Assembly: GCA_900549555.1 (NCBI GenBank)
Contig: UROO01000124.1
Span: 1 to 5,027, forward strand
Source: an uncultured Collinsella sp.
GTDB taxonomy: Bacteria; Actinomycetota; Coriobacteriia; Coriobacteriales; Coriobacteriaceae
Direction of reading: 5' to 3'
DNA: 5,027 nt
A model generated the notes under the pieces. The model did no database searches. It had not been told where the DNA came from and saw only the letters and a list, made by a program, of their open reading frames with translations. Positions 1 to 5,027 of the stretch are shown one piece after another (positions within the stretch are counted from its first letter, which is position 1; every line of letters starts with the position of its first letter). A program made the translations under genes and the position numbers.

Positions 1-1280
1 CGGCAGAACTCGCCCACCTGGTCGGCGGCGATATGGACCGGCGTGCGGCAGGGCAACAAGTGCGATAGAAACGGCGCCGCATGTTGGGCAAACGCCGTGT
101 CGGTACGGCGCGCGCGGCGCGTATCGACCAGATAGGCTGCGTCGCCAGCGACAAAGCAGTACGTATCGGCCGGCAGGCGCAAGTCGTAGCTGCCTCCCGC
201 CGCCGGTGCAATCTTGGCGGCAAGGAGCGGCGGGCACTTAGCCGGAACTTCGCCCTCCCCCTGCGGCGACGGCTCGACGGCTACCTCGTAGGAGCGATGC
301 GTCGTCGTCCCCCGCGACCAAGCAGGTTCAAAGGACATGGTCCTGCCACGCAGCAAGTCCAGCACGGACACGATGGAATACTCGGATACCGGCAACTGAC
401 GCTCGGCGACAAAACCGCTGCGGGCAAAGTCATACGATGCCGAGCGCGAGCTCGTAATATCGCCTAGGTAGGCGACCGTCATTGCGATAAAGTCGAGCAG
501 CTTTGTCGACACGTCATCGAAAGCCTCGGGCACATGAACAAACGTAAGCTTCTTGCCATAGGAGAACGTACCGCCGCGCACATAGGCATCGGCCATGCCG
601 TCGATATCCTTAACCACGTAGGACACCGAACCGCAGCGAATGCGAAACTCGAGTGCCCAGTTAAAGCGATCGGCAAACAGCGGATTGTAGTACGGCACCA
701 GTGAGGGCTCCAGCACCGCCTTGGGCGCATCGGGGTCAATGGTGCTGGCGAGCTTGCGACGCATGGCCACGAGCTCGTCCATGCGCGCGTCCGAAAGATC
801 GGAAAGCGCCGCCACAAGGCTCGGGCTCGTGGGGACGGGCGCCGGGAAGGGAAAGTTGGGGTTGACCGCAGATGCGGTGGGCGCGGGGCGCGTGGGCTGC
901 TTGGACTGTGCGGGCGGTACCGTAAACGTGCGGACCGGCGTACGCAAGCCCTCGACGGGCTCGGCGCCACTGGCATCCAGATACGCCAGCGCCGTGGCGA
1001 TAACGTGCTTGCACATGCCGGAATAGCGGAAGGCGGCGGGACAATCGCAGTCGTAGTCGATAACCTCGTGCTCGTCCATATCGAGCGCCACGCGCGTCTT
1101 GTACAGGTCGCCGCGCGAGCCACGCACCGTGCCCTCGATGTTCACGTTTTTGGAGAAGCGCGAGCCGGAGTCCTCAAACGACAGCACGGCACCGTTGAGC
1201 ATGAGCGAGCGCCCCTTCATAAAGGTGCTGCTAAGCGCCGCCTCCTTACGAAGCGCCTGCACAAACGTCCCCTGCGCCAT
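1..1280 (-). CDS. SWIM zinc-finger protein, N-terminal part of a probable SNF2-family helicase (3' end outside window)
   Basis: An uninterrupted frame of 426 codons runs from ATG at 1280-1278 off the left edge. It begins MAQGTFVQALRKEAALSS. A SWIM zinc finger is visible at residues 78-92 (C78, C80, C90, H92; spacing CxCx9CxH). Residues about 113-153 are a Pro/Ala/Thr-rich linker. Residues about 188-275 (LVPYYNPLFADRFNWALEF..., YVVKDIDGM, FSYGKKLTF) resemble the SNF2-helicase-associated domain that sits between SWIM and the ATPase in Bacillus/Clostridium-type SNF2 proteins. Known members are about 1,000 residues or more, cytoplasmic, and couple ATP hydrolysis to movement on DNA; SWIM is thought to bind nucleic acid or protein. 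No Walker A or DExH motif is visible because that part lies off the window, so the helicase call is inference from domain order. The start is supported by a GGAGGA site and an in-frame TGA upstream at 1337-1335. The gene lies 135 bp downstream of dnaE in the same direction. The alternative is a SWIM protein without a motor. Confidence 0.8.
   Translation of the reverse strand, partial: MAQGTFVQALRKEAALSSTFMKGRSLMLNGAVLSFEDSGSRFSKNVNIEGTVRGSRGDLYKTRVALDMDEHEVIDYDCDCPAAFRYSGMCKHVIATALAYLDASGAEPVEGLRTPVRTFTVPPAQSKQPTRPAPTASAVNPNFPFPAPVPTSPSLVAALSDLSDARMDELVAMRRKLASTIDPDAPKAVLEPSLVPYYNPLFADRFNWALEFRIRCGSVSYVVKDIDGMADAYVRGGTFSYGKKLTFVHVPEAFDDVSTKLLDFIAMTVAYLGDITSSRSASYDFARSGFVAERQLPVSEYSIVSVLDLLRGRTMSFEPAWSRGTTTHRSYEVAVEPSPQGEGEVPAKCPPLLAAKIAPAAGGSYDLRLPADTYCFVAGDAAYLVDTRRARRTDTAFAQHAAPFLSHLLPCRTPVHIAADQVGEFC
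1005..1049 (-). other. SWIM zinc-finger motif (CxCx9CxH) coding segment
   Basis: Codons 78-92 of the leftward gene read CDCPAAFRYSGMCKH. The four predicted zinc ligands are C78, C80, C90 and H92. The spacing fits the SWIM pattern CxCxnCxH, and the hydrophobic helix that usually follows the ligands is present (VIATALAYL). This motif is the firmest evidence for the identity of the gene. Confidence 0.85.
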
Positions 1281-1284
1281 CACT

Positions 1285-1290
1285 TCCTCC
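1285..1290 (-). promoter_or_regulatory. Ribosome binding site of the SWIM/SNF2-type gene
   Basis: On the minus strand the sequence is GGAGGA followed by AGTG and then ATG at 1280. It is close to the anti-Shine-Dalgarno complement at a workable 4-5 base spacing. It decides for this ATG. A GTG lies directly upstream (1283-1281) and a TTG overlaps the site itself; both would leave too little room for ribosome binding. Confidence 0.75.
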
Positions 1291-1303
1291 AATCTCGCAT
1301 GCC

Positions 1304-1416
1304 AAATGATTTTTCTGGGACGGGGATGAAAAAATCATTCCCGTCCCAGAAAGACTGGTCTTCCGCCACACGTCACCCAAAATGATTTTTTAATCCCCGT
1401 CCCAGAAAAATCATTT
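1304..1416. repeat. 36-bp imperfect inverted repeat filling the dnaE/SWIM-gene gap
   Basis: The plus strand at 1304-1339 and the minus strand at 1416-1381 share 35 of 36 positions; the only mismatch is position 1328 against 1392. Each unit consists of the AT-rich ends AATGATTTTT and AAAAATCATT, themselves complementary over 10 bp, around a 15-base GGGACGGGG core. The two units face each other across 41 bases (1340-1380). The right unit ends on the last base of the dnaE TAA. The AT-rich ends differ strongly in composition from the GC-rich flanking genes. The modular, palindromic build in an intergenic gap resembles REP- or MITE-like dispersed elements, but copies elsewhere cannot be seen from one window. 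A role in ending or stabilising the dnaE transcript is possible. Confidence 0.85.
1312..1352. repeat. GC-rich hairpin with perfect 13-bp stem inside the intergenic repeat
   Basis: TTTCTGGGACGGG at 1312-1324 is the exact reverse complement of CCCGTCCCAGAAA at 1340-1352. On a plus-strand transcript the stem could continue through a G-U pair (1325/1339) and four more pairs (1326-1329 with 1335-1338) to an AAAAA loop. Neither strand has a run of U directly after the stem: the minus strand continues with AAAAATCATTTGG. It is therefore not a textbook intrinsic terminator, although a stem this strong just downstream of dnaE could slow polymerase or protect the 3' end. It uses bases of the left arm of the 36-bp repeat, so the two folds compete. 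Confidence 0.75.
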
Positions 1417-1417
1417 T
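1379..1417. repeat. AT-rich 12-bp palindrome overlapping the dnaE stop codon
   Basis: AAAATGATTTTT at 1379-1390 pairs perfectly with AAAAATCATTTT at 1406-1417, enclosing a 15-base loop that carries the CCCCGTCCCAG core. On the dnaE transcript the hairpin starts within the stop codon and ends in AAUCAUUUU, a weak U-rich end. Because the stem has almost no G/C it is a doubtful terminator, but it is the nearest structure to the dnaE 3' end. Confidence 0.65.
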
Positions 1418-4400
1418 AGATCACCGTCACGCGGCCTTGGTTACCCACGATGGCCTTGGCCTCTGCCAGCAGTGGAATCGAGCGCGCATTGACCTTGGCC
1501 GGCACCTCGGCACGCAGTACGCGCCCGTCCACCTGCTCGATAAAGATCTCCACGCGGTCGCCGCCCGGGTTGGCGGTAAGCACCGTGGCAAGACGCGCCA
1601 TATTGCCCTGGCTAAAGCGGCTGTTGGGCACCATGACCTCAAACACCTTGGGCTTGTTGTTCTCCTCGTTAAGCTCAAGCGGCACGATCTCCTGCGCGAT
1701 GATCTGGTCGCCGCGGTCCGAACGCTCGAGCTTGCCCTTAATGCGAACAAACGCATCGGACAGCTGCGCACCGGTCTCGGGATCGACCTCGCCGTACAGG
1801 TATCCCTCGGCCTCTTTGTAGGTCTTGGGGAACACCACGACCGTGGCCTCGCCTTCCATGTCCTCGAGCTGCACAATACCCATGGGGTCGCCGTTTTTGG
1901 TCACGCGCTTGGACACGCTCGAGACCATACCGGCCCACCACAGCGCCTTGCCCTCGGGAATCTCCTGGTTGATGGTACCGCCCGTGGGGTTTTGCACCTC
2001 GTAGCCGGTGTCGATCTGCGAGAACGAGAAGTCGCGCGCTTTGCTAAGTGCATACTCAAACGGGCGCAGCGGGTGGTCCGAGACATAGATGCCCAGAACC
2101 TCCTTCTCCTGGCTCAGCTTAAGGTGGCGGTCCCACTCCTGGCCGTCCGGATCGGGTACGCTCACCTCAAAGCCCGAGCCCTCAACGTCGCCAAACATGT
2201 CGAAGAACGACGTCTGGCCGCTCGCACGGTCCTTCTGGCGCTTCACGGCTGCATCGATGATGTTCTCGGGGTTGTTCTTGTCCACAAAGTGCATCATCTG
2301 GCGACGCGGATACCCCGTGGAGTCAAAGGCGCCTGCCTTGATGAGCGATTCGATCACGCGGCGGTTTGCCTGGCTCGAGTCCACGCGCTCGACAAAGTCG
2401 TGCAGCGTCTTAAACGGGCCGCCCGCCTCGCGCTCGGCGATAATCGCCTGCGCCACGCCGGTGCCCACGCCGCGGATGCCGGCCAAACCAAAGCGCACGC
2501 CCTCCTTGGTGGCCGTGAACTCGGTACCGGACTCGTTGACATCTGGCGACAGCACGGGGATGCCGTCGTGACGGCATGCCGAGACGTAGTGAACGATCTT
2601 GTCGGTCTTGCCCGTGTAGGACGTCAGAACGGCCGCCATGTACTCGTGCGGATAGTGCGCCTTGAGCCATGCCGTCTGCATAACCAAGATGGCGTAGCCG
2701 GCGGAGTGCGACTTGTTGAAGGCGTAAGATGCGAACTCGAGAACATCGTCCCAAATCTTCTGGGCGACCTCGCGCGTGTAGTTGTTCTTGATGGCGCCGT
2801 TCATCCAGTGGTCGTAGGTGGTCTCGTCCGAGCCATCCTCCCAGTGGAGCACCGTCGACGTGAGCAGCTTGATCTTTTTCTTAGCCACGGGCTTACGGAT
2901 ACGCGAGTCCGATTCGCCCTTGGAGAAGCCGCACATCTCGACGGAGATGAGCATAACCTGCTCCTGGTAGACCATGGTGCCGTAGGTTTCGCCCAGGATG
3001 TCGTCCAGGCGGTCGTCGTAGGAGACGGCCGGCTCCTTGCCGTTCATACGGTTGATGTAGGACGAAACCATGCCGGCGCCCAGCGGGCCCGGGCGGTATA
3101 GAGCGATCAATGCCACGACGTGCTTGTACTCGGTGGGCTTCATGTTCTTGATCGTGGCCGTCATGCCGGCGGACTCGACCTGGAAGACGCCGGCGGTGTG
3201 ACCGGAGCCCATGAGCTTAAAGATCTCGGGGTCGTCAAAGGGAATCTCTTCCTCTTTGATGTCGATGCCGAAGTTCTTTTTGATGTTGGCCTTGGCCTTA
3301 GAGATAACCGTCAGCGTGCGCAGGCCCAGGAAGTCCATCTTGAGCAGGCCCATGTCGGCAACGGTATGACCCTCGTACTGGGTAATCTCGACGCCGCCCT
3401 TGGTATCGAGCTTGGTGGGCACGTGCTCGTTGACGGGATCGCGGCAGATCAGAACGGCGCACGCGTGCACGCCCTCGCCACGGGTGAGGCCCTCGATCGA
3501 GAGCGCCGTGTCGATGATGCGGCGGGCGTCGTCATCCTTTTTATAGGCCTCGGCAAAGTCGGGGTTAAACAGATCCTCTTTGCCGGGTTGCTTTTCGAGT
3601 ACCTGCTTGAGCTTGACCTTGGGATCGCTCGAGACCATCTTGGACAGGCGCTGGCCCATGTAGACCGGGTAGTCCAGAACGCGCGCGGCATCGTTGATGG
3701 CCTGCTTGGCCTTGATGGTCGAGTAGGTGATAACGTGGGTGACCTTCTCGGGGCCGTAGAGCTGGCGAACGTGCTCCACGACCTCGAGGCGCCGCTCATC
3801 GTCGAAGTCCATATCGATATCGGGCATCTCGGTACGCTGCGGGGACAGGAACCTCTCGAACATCAGGCCGTTCTCGAGCGGGTCGAACGCGGTGATGTTC
3901 ATGGCGTAGGCGACGATAGCGCCGGCGGCCGAGCCACGGCCGGGGCCGACGCCGATGCCGTTGTCCTTGGCCCATTGCACGTACTCGGCAACGATGAGGA
4001 AGTAGGCGGCAAAGCCCTTGTCGCAAATGACCTTGTATTCGTACTCAAAGCGCTCTTTGATGTTGACGCCACCGATTTCGCGTGTGGCCCAGTCATCGCC
4101 ATAGTGTTGGCGCAGGCCCTTCTCGCACTCGCGGCGGAACTGGCTCTCGTGCGTCTCGCCGGGGTCGAGCAGCGGGAAGCGCGGCAGGATGATGGAATCC
4201 CAGTCCAGCTCCACGTAACACTTGTCGGCGATCTCGAGCGTGTTGTCGCAGGCCTCGGGGCAATACGGGAACATCGCCCGCATCTCCTCCTCGGTCTTCA
4301 TGTAAAACTCCGAGCCGGTCATGCGCATGCGGTTGGGGTCGTCGACCTTGGCGTTCATGCCGATGCACATGATGACGTCCTGTACGGGCGCGTCCTCGCG

Positions 4401-4979
4401 GCGCAGGTAGTGGAAGTCGTTGGTGGCGATGACCTTGACACCCACCTGTTTGGCAATGTCGATGAGCGTGCGGTCCATCTGCTCGTCGGTCAGGCCGTTG
4501 TCGGTAGTGATGCCGTGTTCCTGGATCTCGATATAAAAGTCGCCGGGGTCAAAGGTATCGCGGAAGGTCTCGGCCCACTTGACGGCGCCCTCCATGTCAC
4601 CGCGGTCGATGTACTTGGGGATGATGCCCGCGATGCAGGCGCTCGTGCAGATCATGCCCTTGGCGTGGCGGCGCAGGTTGTCGAGCGTCACACGCGGCTT
4701 GTAGTAAAAGCCCTGCACGGCGGCCTCGGAGACCGTCTGCATCAGGTTGACGTAGCCCTCCTGGTCCTTGGCCAGAAGAATCATGTGGTAGAGCTCGGGC
4801 TTGTGGTCGCGGGCAAGGGTCTCGTCCGGCGTAAAGTAGACCTCGCAGCCAAAGATGGGCTTGATGACCAGCGGCGGCTTGAGCTCGTCGATGTTGCCCT
4901 TCTCGTCCCACATGGCCATGTCCTTCACATACTGGGCATGCTCGCGCGGGTTTTCCTCGGGATCGGGCTCCACCAACTC
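1416..4979 (-). CDS. dnaE: DNA polymerase III alpha subunit DnaE (5' end missing)
   Basis: Catalytic subunit of the replicative polymerase: it extends primers with dNTPs on the sliding clamp. 1,187 codons are present, ending VTVI-TAA. Numbering from the first genuine residue (E of ELVEPDPEE), the order is: PHP domain to about 270, with E46 (GCEVYF), H65 (YHMILLAK), D188 and H190 (NDFHY); GPGRGS at 345-350; catalytic PDIDMDF at 386-392 (D387, D389, matching E. coli D401 and D403); the third catalytic Asp at 549 (KMDFLG, matching D555); ALYRPGPL at 626-633 and FNKSHS at 754-759 in the fingers; helix-hairpin-helix from about 831; clamp-binding QTSFF at 922-926; OB fold from about 1014; C-terminal domain to 1187. 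Comparison with E. coli suggests about 60-70 N-terminal residues are lost, including the first PHP HxH motif. No real start codon or ribosome site is visible, since the contig runs into adapter. It is DnaE rather than PolC: it has no inserted DEDD exonuclease. Odd features are an insertion before GCEVYF and RKPVAKKK in the fingers. Confidence 0.97.
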   Translation of the reverse strand, partial: ELVEPDPEENPREHAQYVKDMAMWDEKGNIDELKPPLVIKPIFGCEVYFTPDETLARDHKPELYHMILLAKDQEGYVNLMQTVSEAAVQGFYYKPRVTLDNLRRHAKGMICTSACIAGIIPKYIDRGDMEGAVKWAETFRDTFDPGDFYIEIQEHGITTDNGLTDEQMDRTLIDIAKQVGVKVIATNDFHYLRREDAPVQDVIMCIGMNAKVDDPNRMRMTGSEFYMKTEEEMRAMFPYCPEACDNTLEIADKCYVELDWDSIILPRFPLLDPGETHESQFRRECEKGLRQHYGDDWATREIGGVNIKERFEYEYKVICDKGFAAYFLIVAEYVQWAKDNGIGVGPGRGSAAGAIVAYAMNITAFDPLENGLMFERFLSPQRTEMPDIDMDFDDERRLEVVEHVRQLYGPEKVTHVITYSTIKAKQAINDAARVLDYPVYMGQRLSKMVSSDPKVKLKQVLEKQPGKEDLFNPDFAEAYKKDDDARRIIDTALSIEGLTRGEGVHACAVLICRDPVNEHVPTKLDTKGGVEITQYEGHTVADMGLLKMDFLGLRTLTVISKAKANIKKNFGIDIKEEEIPFDDPEIFKLMGSGHTAGVFQVESAGMTATIKNMKPTEYKHVVALIALYRPGPLGAGMVSSYINRMNGKEPAVSYDDRLDDILGETYGTMVYQEQVMLISVEMCGFSKGESDSRIRKPVAKKKIKLLTSTVLHWEDGSDETTYDHWMNGAIKNNYTREVAQKIWDDVLEFASYAFNKSHSAGYAILVMQTAWLKAHYPHEYMAAVLTSYTGKTDKIVHYVSACRHDGIPVLSPDVNESGTEFTATKEGVRFGLAGIRGVGTGVAQAIIAEREAGGPFKTLHDFVERVDSSQANRRVIESLIKAGAFDSTGYPRRQMMHFVDKNNPENIIDAAVKRQKDRASGQTSFFDMFGDVEGSGFEVSVPDPDGQEWDRHLKLSQEKEVLGIYVSDHPLRPFEYALSKARDFSFSQIDTGYEVQNPTGGTINQEIPEGKALWWAGMVSSVSKRVTKNGDPMGIVQLEDMEGEATVVVFPKTYKEAEGYLYGEVDPETGAQLSDAFVRIKGKLERSDRGDQIIAQEIVPLELNEENNKPKVFEVMVPNSRFSQGNMARLATVLTANPGGDRVEIFIEQVDGRVLRAEVPAKVNARSIPLLAEAKAIVGNQGRVTVI

Positions 4980-5027
4980 CTGTCTCTTATACACATCTCC
5001 GAGCCCACGAGACGGACTCCTATCTCG
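4980..5027 (+). other. Illumina Nextera (Tn5) adapter contamination at contig end
   Basis: Bases 4980-4998 are the 19-bp Tn5 mosaic end CTGTCTCTTATACACATCT. Bases 4999-5013 (CCGAGCCCACGAGAC) complete the Nextera read-2 adapter. Bases 5014-5021 (GGACTCCT) match the Nextera i7 index I know as N705. Bases 5022-5027 (ATCTCG) begin the P7 sequence. This is library DNA, not genome. The C at 4980 could belong to either side. Read on the minus strand it supplies the false start GTG (4994-4992) and the codons for Y, K, R and Q in front of the real DnaE sequence. It should be trimmed, and dnaE marked as partial at its 5' end. Confidence 0.98.

Noticed and set aside
81..467. Plus-strand open frame of 128 codons, and plus frames at 721-1026 and 1005-1385
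   Set aside because: They lie antisense to the SWIM/SNF2-type gene, with compositions typical of GC-rich shadow frames and no ribosome site that I could see.
479..1123. Minus-strand open frame of 214 codons, and a further one at 736-1044
   Set aside because: Both overlap the SWIM-containing frame in different phases. Their products are Arg/Pro/Ser-rich shadow translations without motifs, while the third frame has a ribosome site, a zinc finger and domain similarity.
1..1280. Part of a DISARM-like or other SNF2-containing defence system
   Set aside because: SNF2 proteins occur in some defence loci, but no methylase, nuclease or other partner gene is visible. SWIM plus SNF2-associated domain order next to dnaE fits an ordinary chromosomal helicase better.
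1281..1283. GTG as the start of the SWIM/SNF2-type gene
   Set aside because: It sits directly before the ATG and only about one base from the GGAGGA site, which is too close. The ATG has better spacing.
1312..1352. Classical rho-independent terminator for dnaE
   Set aside because: The stem is strong, but no U-run follows it on either strand, so it is kept only as a hairpin of unknown role.
1291..1415. Sigma-70 promoter for the SWIM/SNF2-type gene
   Set aside because: The AT-rich stretches are explained by the inverted repeat. I could not find a -35/-10 pair with reasonable spacing on the minus strand. The gene may be co-transcribed with dnaE or use an unrecognised promoter.
1437..3101. Long plus-strand open frame (554 codons) opposite dnaE
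   Set aside because: It is antisense to a strongly conserved polymerase sequence. Strong third-position GC preference makes stop codons rare in the other frames, and the translated product shows no recognisable domain and no ribosome site.
4980..4998. Natural Tn5/IS50 transposon end
   Set aside because: The mosaic end is followed directly by the synthetic Nextera read-2 adapter, an index and P7 bases, so it comes from library preparation.

Overview
The window holds two genes in tandem on the minus strand, one compact repeat structure between them, and a stretch of artificial DNA at the right end. Base composition is GC-rich, with strong G/C preference at third codon positions. The look of the proteins suggests a high-GC actinobacterium, and I would guess the class Coriobacteriia (Collinsella-like). 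That placement rests on recollection of family sequences, not on a search.

Right part (1416-4979): most of dnaE, the alpha (polymerase) subunit of the replicative DNA polymerase III. It reads leftwards and lacks its first several dozen codons, because the genuine sequence stops at about 4979. What follows (4980-5027) is an Illumina Nextera adapter: the 19-bp Tn5 mosaic end, the rest of the read-2 adapter, an 8-base i7 index and the first bases of P7. The apparent start peptide MYKRQ is translated from this adapter and is not part of the protein.

Middle (1281-1415): a 135-bp gap almost filled by a 36-bp inverted repeat (35 of 36 positions matching). Its right arm ends on the last base of the dnaE stop codon. 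A GGGACGGG-type core occurs three times, so the region can form alternative, mutually exclusive hairpins. I see no clear sigma-70 promoter and no classical intrinsic terminator.

Left part (1-1280): the first 426 codons of a second leftward gene, open at the window edge. It has an N-terminal SWIM zinc finger (CxCx9CxH), a Pro/Ala-rich linker and a region resembling the domain that precedes the motor in bacterial SNF2-type helicases. The motor would lie beyond base 1. It is most likely a SWIM/SNF2-family DNA-dependent ATPase.

Both genes look like chromosomal DNA-metabolism genes. I find no defence system, CRISPR array, phage or natural mobile element here. The points most worth checking are the intergenic repeat, the retained metal-ligand pattern in the DnaE PHP domain, two unusual DnaE segments, and the adapter contamination.
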